Source: Asterias rubens (lineage: Eukaryota; Echinodermata; Asteroidea; Forcipulatida; Asteriidae). From it: 64,000 nt of DNA. Where the stretch lies: contig NC_047066.1 of NCBI RefSeq assembly GCF_902459465.1, positions 12,341,047 through 12,405,046 on the forward strand. The letters are read 5' to 3'. The notes beneath the pieces are model-generated. The model saw only the letters and a list, made by a program, of their open reading frames with translations, was not told the origin of the DNA and did not search any database. The position numbers and the translations under genes are program-made. Within the stretch, counting starts at the first letter, position 1, and each line of letters begins with the position of its first letter. Positions 55,358 through 64,000 of the stretch are shown piece after piece.

Positions 55358-55608
55358 GGGCCCAATTTCATGGCTCTGCTTACCGTAAGCACAGAATCGG
55401 CGCTTACGGAAGCAGGGAATTCTGTGCTTACGGCAAGCGTATTTCACGGGTTAGCGGCGAAATTTTGGCTTCTGCGCGTGCGTACTTCACGTTACTAGGC
55501 ATTCTACGCTTACAAGGCTCGGGTAGAAATTCGGCGCTTGCATGTAAGCGGGGAATCATGATCGTAAGCGCAGAATTCGGCGGTAAGCAGAGCCATGAAA
55601 TTGGGCCC
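55358..55608. repeat. Palindromic MITE (GGCTCTGCTTACCG type)
   Basis: GGGCCCAATTTCATGGCTCTG pairs exactly with CAGAGCCATGAAATTGGGCCC. The nearest relative is 44395-44644. Confidence 0.92.
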
Positions 55609-55782
55609 TAGGCAGACTGGGGATAAAGTGATCATAGTGTGAAAAGGCCAGCATTTATTCCGGGGGCAAACCTTGGTATAGTATTACAAAAGGGCTCAAA
55701 ATGTAAACTGCCCAGAGAATCTATCTCCAAAGATGACTAACTGGTTACTCAACACTTTTTTAGTTTCGCTAAAGCCCGGTTA

Positions 55783-56136
55783 AAGCCATTGGACTCTTTC
55801 GGTAAACAGTACTGTCCAAGGCCCACACTTCGTGTATCACAACTTATATTTAAAATAACAAAATTTAGGCTCAATCAGTCATCGGAGTCAGTAAAAAATA
55901 ACGGGAAAACCCACCCTTGTTTCCGTGTCATGACATGTGTTTAAAATAAATCCGTAATTCTCGATATCTAGAATTGACATTGTTTTAATGTTTTCTCAAA
56001 AAGTAAAGCATTTCATGGAATAATATTTCAAGAGAAGTCTTTCACCATTACCTTCTGTAAACCCTGTAAGTTGTTTGTAAACCTGTGAACTTTTATTTGT
56101 TGTTCTGTTCCGAAAGGGTCCAATGGCTTTACTACT
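55783..56136. mobile_element. M1-related subfamily, both ends visible
   Basis: AAAGCCATTGGACTCTTTCGG and its inverse CCGAAAGGGTCCAATGGCTTT bound the element. It is the reverse of the copy at 7506. Confidence 0.8.
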
Positions 56137-56137
56137 T

Positions 56138-56300
56138 CTTGCGAATGCGATACGCATTTGACGTCACAAATTTGCAACGAATAACTCACATCAGTTGATG
56201 ACATTATGCTCAACTCCTGGAAAACATTCGCTGTGAAAACAGCCCTGTGATGTCAACATTGGTATGCTTGGCATTGGCGGGAAGTATGAACCGGGCTTGG
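56138..56300. repeat. Palindromic MITE (GCCCGGTTCATAC type), one end lost
   Basis: CTTGCGAATGCGATACGCATTTGACGTCAC to GGGAAGTATGAACCGGGCTT. The left end is cut where it meets the element at 55783. Confidence 0.7.
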
Positions 56301-56593
56301 TATGAACAAGTTCAATTATTTCATAAAATATGATGACTTCGCTGGATACTTATCTTGTTATCTGAATAACGAGAACATTTTTCAAATATCTGCTAAAAAC
56401 TTCCCTGTTCGCTCATTATTATTTTTTAAAGCGCTTCGGGACAGTTGTGTGAAGCTGTATATAAGTGCTGTTCCTTACTGTTATACATGTATTTGTCACT
56501 CGTGGAGATTAACAGATCCTTGCCATTTGATTGGAGGATTGTCCGTCACGTGATAGCAAATAAAAGTACCAATACACGTTGAGTCACTCACCG

Positions 56594-56672
56594 TGCTTTT
56601 TCGTTCCATCCGAAAAGTACCATTGCACGCTGCCAGCGTGCAATAGTACTTTTCGGATGGAACGAAAAAGCT
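56594..56672. repeat. Near-perfect hairpin, ~37-bp arms
   Basis: CTTTTTCGTTCCATCCGAAA-AGTACCATTGCACGCTG is followed almost directly by its inverse CAGCGTGCAATAGTACTTTTCGG. The loop is 1-2 bases. Confidence 0.92.
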
Positions 56673-56849
56673 GAGTAAAAACATCACTGCGTGCGCGTGT
56701 CTTTGGTAACGCAGCAGTGTTACTGCAAGGCATATTAGTAAAATTACTAGCATTCGGCTTCTACATTTAAAAATTGTAGGCCTACGCTTTGTTTGTTTTG
56801 AAAGTTGTATCTTTCAATGAAAATGACAAAGATCTACTTGGATGTTATA

Positions 56850-57020
56850 TAAAACAAATAATGAATGTTTTTCATTCGTGCAATGGTGCGAAAATGTTCA
56901 TTCGTTGAAAGCTGGAATGTTCCATTCAACTCGGCTCCGCCTCGTTGAATAGAACATTCCATCTTTCAACTCATGAACATATTCGCACCATTGCACTCAT
57001 AAACATTCATTATGTGTATA
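56850..57020. repeat. Palindrome with ~75-bp arms
   Basis: AATAATGAATGTTTTTCATT...GTGCAATGGTGCGAAAATGTTC...TGGAATGTTCCATTCAAC pairs with GTTGAATAGAACATTCCA...GAACATATTCGCACCATTGCAC...AATGAATG-like end; loop TCGGCTCCGCCTC. Confidence 0.9.
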
Positions 57021-57127
57021 CTGCATATATAGATAAAAGGGAGCTCGTAGTCAAATGTTTTATAGTGAAAAGGTGCTAGATATGCTTTGCATGACCAAAT
57101 TATAGGTGCTTCTATCTGACCCTTGAC

Positions 57128-57315
57128 CTGGTTCCGATTTCATAGAGATACTCTTAGCACTTAACAATTTGCTGCCAATGAAAACTTAGCAGAATACCAG
57201 TCACAGTTGGTACATGTGAAATGGTATTTTGGCTGGTAACCTTATTCAGATAAACACATTTTTGTTGTAGGCCTACTTGGCTGCTTTTTGTGCTATATAA
57301 GCAGCTCCATAAAGC
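57128..57315. repeat. Palindromic MITE (CATAGAG...AGCTGCTTA type), diverged
   Basis: GATTTCATAGAGATACTCTTAG, CAGTCACAGTTGGTACATG, GGCTGGTAACCTTATTC and ATAAGCAGCTCC follow the family order. Confidence 0.7.
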
Positions 57316-58180
57316 TGGCCACCTATGGCTCAACATATTTAAAGCTTGAGTTGAGTACACTTTAAGAAGCTGTAGGTGTTTTTGGCACTGTTTGAGCAAG
57401 AATTTAGTCAACTTCACTCTTTTCTTTTCTGTTGGGGCAATTTTAAAGTTTTACTTTAAATCTGACATTGTTATAATGTATATTATTATACAAAAACAAA
57501 ACTTCCATTAATTGATGTTATTGCTGCAATGATTGCAAAGATGACATGGTAAAGGTAAAGGCATTGTAGATTTGACATACTCCATGCTCACCCACTTTGA
57601 TGTTGCATGGATGGAGGCCAAAAAAGTCTTCATGAATTTAAGGAAGTCTGTCACAAAAATCCTAGGTGTGTTTACGGTGATTTTTGTAAACTGTAAAATT
57701 GTAAATGTGAGAGGATGATCGGTGGGTTTAATGTGTAACTGGCACAGCCGACAGGTCTCAATCTCATGTTATTTTTGTTTTTTAATCAAAGCATGACAGA
57801 AGTGTTCAGTAACCAGGAGTCAATTTCCCAAGGAGCCAAGTTTGATCTTAACTGCAAATCAATCGTAGTAAAGTCCAACAAAGCACTAACATTTATCTTA
57901 AGAAAATTTTTCAGTATTACCATAGTGGTTTGTGTTGTGACATCACACTTGGCAACATTTGATTGAACTGCAGCTAAGATCAATCTTTACTGTTTGTGAA
58001 ATTTGCCCGAGTGCATGTTTCGCCATTGCTGAGGTCAAACAATGGCGTACGTCTGTACATGCCAGGCACAACTATCAGCCAATCACAGGTCTTTCTTTGA
58101 CCTCACCGAGGACGCTGATCGCGGGGTGCTGACATTACGCAGGCATGATATTTTGCCTTGGGAAAAAAAAAAAAAAGTAA
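57316..58180. other. Intergenic DNA without recognised features
   Basis: Short frames only, and no repeat family recognised. A run of 14 A is at 58164-58177. Confidence 0.4.
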
Positions 58181-58250
58181 TATTGTATAGCTCAGTTTGT
58201 AGAGCGCCGGTATGTTAGTCCAGAGGTCGATGGCTTATTACTTGAACATT
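58180..58250 (+). mobile_element. tRNA-like remnant
   Basis: TATAGCTCAGTTTGTAGAGC is a good tRNA A-box arm. The B-box region is reduced to GAGGTCGATGG and no acceptor stem closes, so it is a decayed SINE head. Confidence 0.35.
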
Positions 58251-58274
58251 ATAATGAGTAAGGGTTGTGACTAA

Positions 58275-58436
58275 AGGCCCGTACTTCCTGCGAATGCGAA
58301 GCGAATTGACGCGAGTATGACGTCACAACTACCTTTCGCAGCGATATTTGCAGGTGAGTTGAGCAGAGCTGAACTGCTGCGAATATTCGTTGCGAATTTT
58401 GTGACGTCTATTTTCGCAGGAAGTATGAACCGGGTG
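58275..58436. repeat. Palindromic MITE (GCCCGTACTTCCTGCGAATGCG type)
   Basis: AAGGCCCGTACTTCCTGCGAA pairs with TTCGCAGGAAGTATGAACCGGG. Both arms carry TGACGTCA-like words. Confidence 0.85.
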
Positions 58437-58439
58437 TTA

Positions 58440-59245
58440 CACGGTGAAGGTAAAAGACTTTTCAGGCTAGTCAATTTGATTTTTGTCCATGGGCCAAACA
58501 AATGTAAGTTGGACTAAAGAAGTAAGATAATAGAGCTGGCGTATGCAAGAGGTGTTTTCATAATGTCCTAAACGGAGGCAACAATTTTTAGTAAATAACC
58601 AAAACTTCCATTTTTATTTTTGTTGGTAAGATTATTGCCATCTGAACAATTTATAATGAATTTCATATGCCTTTTATAGATATGAATGCAAATCATGGGT
58701 ATGATCCAACATAATAGTGATTTTGATAGTGACGTTTTCAAGGATTGTTCGAGAGACTGTTTTACTTCCAGTATCCTAAATACATGTATAAATAAATATA
58801 TATTTATCACAAAAAAAGGAAATTAAAAATATGGAACTAGCCATTCTCAGGTCATGATAGGAATTAAGTATTTTGTATTACAGTGTACAGTACATACATT
58901 GTATTTCTTTTGTTGTTGACATTTTTCAATGTGTAAGATATTATTAGCCTGCATGAATTTTTGAATTTAAAAGTTGTTATACCAAGACTCATATTTGGAC
59001 TTTGTGTGGTTATGTGATGTCAATATCCCATTACTTCTTTCAGTTCATTTTAAAAACCAATCTTTTGTGGTTATCTTTTTCAGAACAAACTAAAACAAAA
59101 TTAAATGCCGGATTAGGCACCTTGCATTATTCACCATTGTTTTTTCCCTTCAATGTCAACAGTTGACACGCTAAACTTTCTCAAAAATGCATCCTTGCAC
59201 ATGTTGCAATGTGGAGCAATCATTTGTTTTTTCCTTTGTACTTGC
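58440..59245. other. AT-rich intergenic DNA
   Basis: No gene or repeat family recognised. Confidence 0.4.
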
Positions 59246-59248
59246 ATC

Positions 59249-59633
59249 TAAAGACACTGGACACTATTGGTAATTGTCAAAGACCAGTCTTCTCACTTGG
59301 TGTATCTCAACATATGCATAAAATAACAAACCTTCGAAAATTGAACTCAATTGTTCATCAAAGTTGCGAGATAATAATGAAAGAAAGAACACCCTTGTCA
59401 CAAGAAGTTGTGTGTTTTCAGATGCTTGATTTCGAGACCTCAAATTCTAAATCTGAGGTCTCAAAATCAAATTTGTGGAAAATCACTTCTTTCTCGAAAA
59501 CTGCGTCACTTCAGAGGGAGCTGTTTCTCACAATGTTTTATACTGTCAACATCTCCCCGTTACTCGTCACCAAGTAAGGTTTTATGCTAATAATTACTTT
59601 TGAGTAATTACCAATAGTGTCCAGTGCCTTTAA
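59249..59633. mobile_element. M1 MITE, reverse
   Basis: TAAAGACACTGGACACTATTGG to CCAATAGTGTCCAGTGCCTTTAA. Confidence 0.9.
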
Positions 59634-60090
59634 CCTATTCCCATAGACTTTGTACACAAACATCCCTGTGGAGCAGCCCAGTCTTTAGAATTTCCCTGTG
59701 GAGAGACCCTTTGGTTGGCTTTTTTGTTGTGTCCTTGGTCTCCATAAGGTGCCTAAATTGAGCAGTCTTACACAAGAATTGTGTTCTATATGAAACCTTC
59801 CAGGGTTTGAACAAAACAAAACACTTGCAACTTTAAGTAAATTCCAAACAAATATTTATTAAAAAAAACACTCACTATATTTTGTACATCTACTTCTACA
59901 CATAATTTTACAAAATTTTAACTGTACACTGTTTTTTAAATAATGAATTGAAATGTTCAGGAAATTGAAATAAAACTCATCATTGTATTTCTAATGATAA
60001 AAATGGAGCACCATCATTTATTTTGTGGTATCTTTGCTCGGGGAAAAATTTGTTCCTTTGCGTCTTTTCTAAAAGAGGAAGGGATGTCCC

Positions 60091-60480
60091 TTAAAGACAC
60101 AGGACACTATTGGTGATTGTCAAAGACCAGTCTTCTCACTTGGTGTATCTCAACATGTGTATAAAAATAGCAAGCCTGTGAAAATTTGAGCTCAATTGGT
60201 CGTCGAGGTTGCGAGATAATAATAGAAGAAAAAACACCCTGGTCACACGAAGTTGTGTGCTTTCAGATGCTTGATTTCGAGACCTCAAATTCTAAACTTC
60301 AGGTCTCAAAATCAAATTCGTGGAAAATTACTTCTTTCTCGAAAACTACGTCACTTCAGAGGGAGACGTTTCTCACAATGTTTTAATATACTATCAACCT
60401 CTCCCCATTACTCATTACCAAGTAAGGTTTCATGCTTATAATTATTTTGAGTAATTACCAGTAGTGTCTACTGCCTTTAA
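60091..60480. mobile_element. M1 MITE, reverse, in KMT5A 3' region
   Basis: TTAAAGACACAGGACACTATTGG to CCAGTAGTGTCTACTGCCTTTAA. Confidence 0.9.
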
Positions 60481-60723
60481 TCTAAATTTAATTAAAATTT
60501 CTGCCACCATGCTGCAGTCATTGCAAAAGTTTGTAATAAGTGTTTGTATAAATTATGCTCAGTAACAAATGTGTTGAACGTAATTACATTGAAAGCAGAC
60601 GGCAAACCATTTTATCTGCGCAAACATCGCGGAATTTTCAAAATGACTATTCCCCCCAAAACTGAGCAGAACAAGTGTTCAGCTAGCTTGAATACAGCGC
60701 ATTGTGGTTACAACAATTAGCTT

Positions 60724-60977
60724 GGCCCAAACTAATTTTTATAAAGCTGCTTACCACAGAGGTCTGCTTACTGTAAAGCACAATATTTTGGTGTTTGGCC
60801 AAAATGGCCCAATTTGTAGAGCTTCTATTACTGCTTAAACAATTTCTGCTTACCACAATTAAGGAAGATACCTGCCACAGATAGTACATGTGAGATGGTA
60901 TTTTGGCAGGTAACCTTATTCTGTCTAGCATAATTTGTTTGTGCTTAGCTACTATGTGCTCTATGAAACTGGGCCCT
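60724..60977. repeat. Palindromic MITE (AGCTGCTTA family), KMT5A 3' region
   Basis: TTGGCCCAAACTAATTTTTATAAAGCTGC at the left and GCTCTATGAAACTGGGCCC at the right, with a second partial left end inside (60804). Confidence 0.7.
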
Positions 60978-61148
60978 GGGCTGCTTAGGCACAAACAAAT
61001 AGCTAAGCAAAACAAAATTATGCTTTCCAGAATATTTACCAGCCAAAATACTATTCTATTTGTGACTGGTGTTCTGTCATATTTTGCTTAGCAGAACAAT
61101 TTTAAGCAGTGTTTTCTGCTTGAGCAGCTCTATGAAATTGAACCCTGG
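60978..61148. repeat. Palindromic MITE, same family, adjacent copy
   Basis: GGGCTGCTTAGGCACAAAC to TTGAGCAGCTCTATGAAATTG. Centre ACCAGCCAAAATACTATTC and TGTGACTGGTGTTC. Confidence 0.7.
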
Positions 61149-61274
61149 GCAGAGTTCAGCGGTAAGCAGTACCCACAAAATTGGGCACTGCTGCTCATTT
61201 CATTAATCTTTCGAAACAGAACAGTATTTTCTACTCAACATCTTTATGAAACGAAGCTCAGTACTATTTAAGTT

Positions 61275-61485
61275 TTATAGCGCTAGCCATGGATGAGATT
61301 GTAGTGACTCTTTGTCCCGATCCCCATAATCGTAGACGAGCTCCTCACCGACTGAGATGGTTTTGGCTGCCACTAGAATCAGGTATGGCGTGCTGTTAAT
61401 GCTGATAAGTTTAGTGGTGCAGTTACCAGACTTGCTGTGGTTCAGGAGACGTCCGATTCGTCCTGATTCGTGCGTGGCGTCAACA
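61275..61485 (-). CDS. KMT5A: KMT5A last exon, C-half of SET domain
   Basis: Acceptor TTTTTTATTAG. It encodes VDATHESGRIGRLLNHSK through ESLQSHPWLAL and TAA. Human KMT5A also ends a few residues after HPWL, so the length is as expected. Confidence 0.93.
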
Positions 61486-61951
61486 CTAATAAAAAACAAA
61501 ATTAAAAAATTAATAAAACATCTGCCATGAAAAACAGCATGGCTTGTACGTGAACTTTTCAATGATTTCATATGCACTACATTATGGAGACTGGGAACAA
61601 AACAGAAAAGTTAACACAAAAGGTACCCATAGAGGAATTCTTAGTGTATAAAGGTTGGTAAAAGATCCCATGATAGGGTGGTCACAGTCACAATTAAAAG
61701 TTTCCCGCACGTGTCCATGACGGAAATTGGGTTGAATTTTTGGCCGTTGTCTAGCAGGCACTACTGTGATGTCCTGCCTACATGTGTGATAAACTCTGTG
61801 TAAACTTGTAATATTCTGTTGGCCCCCTGATGTGTGCAATGCCCCACCGGAAATTGGCCAGGCATAGTTTGTAAGGCGAAACGCCACATCAGGTTTTAAG
61901 TCAGAGTTAAAGGTAACTTGATGTCTGCCCGAATTCCAAAAATGACCCAGT

Positions 61952-61992
<41 letters not shown>

Positions 61993-62679
61993 TGAGTTCC
62001 ATAGTGCCCCGGCCGAAAAATACCTAGAAAACAGTTGCAAACTACTCGCAGCCCATAGCAAGCTAATTGGACTGGGTTATTAGCAGCTCCATGAAATCTG
62101 GACTTGGACACCCCTGCATACCCCTTCCTGTTCTTGAATGGTGGTAACTTACTCTGTAAAACCTTGAACCTCTGTTCTTGAAGGGGCCCAGCAATTTTGC
62201 ACAGGTAAGGGGTAGTTCTATAAGGAAAATGAAAGGTTGTATAGACCCCCTTGCATAACGCGAAACGCTACACTGACGCGTCACGTTTTCACGCACAAAG
62301 AACAGCCATTGCCCAATCATTTGCCTCCATTGACCCAAGTGAGGGTGCTCTTTTACCACAATGTGGGTGTTTTTTGAGCATGTGACGCCACATGCAAGGG
62401 GTCTATTGGAACCTTTCAGAAGCACAGGACACCATGGGTGTGGGTGCAGCGGGTTAAATCAAGGCCTTTCTCCATCTTGTTTTCTTACCAGTAAGCCTTG
62501 TTGTTGTACTGGTAGTAATACATATAGCATCCAATGCTTGGATCTGCTGCATATTCACTCTCTCTTTTCCTGGCCGTCTTCGTATCGATGTGATCACCGT
62601 GATACTCCACCACAAAGTCACCCTTCATGAAGACTTTCGTAGCGATGACCCCTCGACCCTTTCCAACGATGTCATTCAC
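61275..62679 (-). CDS. KMT5A: KMT5A (SETD8) histone H4K20 methyltransferase, last two exons
   Basis: Minus-strand exons 62489-62679 and 61275-61485 join across a GT-AG intron in phase 2, restoring a cysteine (AYCVDATHE). The product is most of a SET domain: GKGRGVIATK, GDFVVEYHGD, GCYMYYYQY, the pseudoknot RIGRLLNHSKSGNC, YLILVAAKTI, GEELVYDYGDR, and the C-terminal SHPWL. The enzyme monomethylates histone H4 lysine 20 and acts in mitosis and chromatin compaction. The NHS and YDYGDR motifs that bind cofactor and shape the active site are intact, so it looks functional. Upstream exons lie beyond 62680. The acceptor before GTGAATGAC follows a T-rich tract; the preceding exon was not found in the window. 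Confidence 0.93.
61951..61991. repeat. (AGC)n triplet microsatellite, ~13 units, KMT5A intron
   Basis: Uninterrupted AGC repeats from 61952. Read on the minus strand as CTG they give poly-Leu or poly-Cys frames, which are artefacts. Confidence 0.97.
62489..62679 (-). CDS. KMT5A: KMT5A penultimate exon, N-half of SET domain
   Basis: Donor GTAAGA, acceptor TTTTTTCAAAAG. It encodes VNDIVGKGRGVIATKVF through YYYQYNNKAY, 63 codons plus two bases. The reading frame stays open ~60 bases upstream to an ATG at 62736, which I treat as intron. Confidence 0.88.
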
Positions 62680-62739
62680 CTTTTGAAAAAAGACGCGTTT
62701 AGTTTTTGAAAAGCATTTGTATTCCGAATGCAGCATTGT

Positions 62740-63609
62740 GCTAAATCATGCTTAAAGAGATACCTTTTTTATATCAAGTTTTTTGGCCATGACATACATG
62801 TAAATCCCTACTCCCTGTGAATGACAATGTACAAAATATAGTTTACCTGTAGAAGTTTCAGCTTCATTGGTTGTCAAGTTTTTGAGAAAAAAAAAAGAAA
62901 AAAAAGTGAACATCACAGAGCAATGTTTTCAAGAGAGCCGCGTAAACCCTGTAAAATTATATATTGGAAATTGATTTATTCATTTCTCAAAAACTACAGC
63001 ACCCCAGCAAGTAATACTTCAAGGGAAACTTTCTACCATCATTATCTTAAAACCGTATAAAAAAAGTTTAATGAAAAATCTGTGGACGTTTGTGCTTTAC
63101 AAAAAGTACCCAAACCATTTAAAGGTATGGTCATAGATTGATTGTTATCACATTGTATATGCTGACTTATAAGCAACATTGTAAAGACAGAAACAATGAA
63201 AATCACATGAAGATTTCACTGCTGAATACAGTGCCTATAAAAGGAAAGAAAATTACACCACAAGCCATGACACACACACACTGTTATTAGGGCAGAGCTG
63301 CTAACATTGGTTTTTGAAAATCAGGAAGATTTTATTTTTAAGTCAGAAAGACTCAATCTCAGCACGCGTCACGACGATTTTTGCGGACATAAAAACCAAT
63401 ATTCATGTACAGACATATACATTTGAAATATTACTAAAGAATATTGCTGTTTATGTTTTAAATGTTTTGCACATGTTTCTAGTTTTGAAGCACTGTCGGG
63501 AAACATTCGTCTAAAAAGAGGACCAGCATGGTCAGAAGATGCAACGTTTAAGTTATGTTCAATTATAAACCCTGTGAATAAAGTTTCCGCCTTTATTATA
63601 CTGCTGTCA
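62740..63609. other. KMT5A intron or upstream DNA
   Basis: AT-rich. The part 62930-63120 vaguely resembles the M1-related repeats (CTCAAAAACTACAGCACCCC, TTAATGAAAAATC). No further KMT5A exon could be supported here. Confidence 0.4.
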
Positions 63610-63888
63610 TCAGAGCCCGATTAAAAAAAAAAAATCTGCAATGCCTAGCGTGTTGGATCGTGCTGTTGCACTACTGCAATGTTTGTCGGAATCTATGTGT
63701 CTCAATATGTCATTTCGTCCGCCGTATTTCACAGATACCTCTGAATTGCACGTAGTGCAAAAGGCATGGTTTTCATCCTTTGATGATTTCTTTATACAAG
63801 GCCATTCTTTGTGGTAGTCTTCTTTGTATTTTTGAGCGTATTTAATTTTCTTCAGCGACTTATCAGTTGCTCTGCTGGGCGGCGCCAT
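63610..63888 (-). CDS. C2H2/BED-like zinc-finger exon
   Basis: A 92-codon minus frame starting MAPPSRATDKS. It contains KYKEDYHKEWPCIKKS and a zinc-finger pattern FCTTC...DILRHIDSDKH. This KEWP...FC..C...GG...H....KH layout is typical of N-terminal fingers in proteins derived from, or related to, hAT-type transposases. The start AAAATGGCGCC also matches the YY1-type sequence often found at animal transcript starts. The last residues (ADFFFLIGL) run over a poly-T tract and may be intron. It may be a host gene's first exon or a transposon relic. Confidence 0.55.
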   Translation of the reverse strand: MAPPSRATDKSLKKIKYAQKYKEDYHKEWPCIKKSSKDENHAFCTTCNSEVSVKYGGRNDILRHIDSDKHCSSATARSNTLGIADFFFLIGL

Positions 63889-64000
63889 TTTGCTTTACAT
63901 TCCCAACCACGTTCCCAGTGGTGTACGATGTAGCAGCGTCATTTGCTCGATCGTGGGCAGTGCGTCGCAACGATCCCACACGAGTATTACGCCACTGTAA

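Larger units (their letters stand above)
59840..61274 (-). other. Probable KMT5A 3' UTR, with nested transposons
   Basis: On the minus strand an AATAAA signal occurs near 59855, about 1.4 kb past the KMT5A stop. In between are an M1 MITE (60091-60480) and two palindromic MITEs of the CATAGAGCTGCTTA type. The extent is an inference from the signal alone. Confidence 0.3.

Noticed and set aside
61582-62111. Poly-Leu and poly-Cys ORFs on the minus strand
   Set aside because: They read through an (AGC)n microsatellite inside a KMT5A intron.
62485-62736. KMT5A starting at the ATG at 62736
   Set aside because: The residues before VNDIV do not resemble KMT5A and a good acceptor sits at 62680. The N-terminal region of the family must come from exons further right.
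62846-62862. Tiny KMT5A exon (CTGAAACTTCTACAG, followed by GTAAAC) on the minus strand
   Set aside because: It is in frame and preceded by a pyrimidine tract, but only five codons (LKLLQ) without clear homology. An in-frame TGA lies just upstream.

Overview
This is nuclear DNA of an animal, most likely an echinoderm (sea star or sea cucumber grade). The genes are intron-rich, match deuterostome families, have GT-AG introns, and sit in AT-rich DNA crowded with short inverted-repeat transposons and tRNA-derived SINEs. The species call is an inference from gene families and repeat style; no search was possible.

Layout. (1) 1222-10042, plus strand: the last nine coding exons of a strawberry notch (SBNO) homologue; its helicase half lies left of the window. 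(2) 10-16.8 kb: intergenic DNA made largely of transposons, including a 318-bp foldback element inside a 13-bp direct repeat and an element with perfect 23-bp inverted repeats. (3) 16842-41140: two tandem copies of a ~12-kb unit. Each carries a CpG-dense 85-bp minisatellite, a SINE, an intronless LRR-Ig receptor gene, an array of ~627-bp repeats and a candidate first exon of the next gene. Receptor A (784 aa) has a tyrosine-rich cytoplasmic tail; receptor B (671 aa) has lost it. The two differ mainly by amino-acid-changing substitutions in the first half of the LRR array. (4) 40874-51919, plus strand: a NUDT6-type Nudix hydrolase of seven exons, whose candidate first exon falls in the right-hand copy of the duplication and closes the reading frame exactly (276 aa). 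(5) 52-61 kb: retrotransposon remnants, SINEs and palindromic MITEs. (6) 61275-62679, minus strand: the last two coding exons of a KMT5A (SETD8) histone H4K20 methyltransferase; upstream exons lie to the right. (7) 63610-63888, minus strand: a C2H2/BED-like zinc-finger exon.

Repeats. One MITE family (called M1 here, ~380 bp, ends AGGCAGTGGACACTATTGG, TTAA on both sides) has about twenty full or partial copies. The duplication supplies both an empty and a filled M1 site, which fixes its target as TTAA. SBNO and KMT5A are also neighbours on human 12q24.31, so their linkage here may be ancient, with the receptor duplication and NUDT6 between them.

Most interesting point: the duplicated LRR-Ig pair, one tailed and one tail-less, with changes concentrated in one part of the ectodomain, resembles a diversifying recognition locus. 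The main alternative is that two divergent haplotypes were joined in tandem during assembly.
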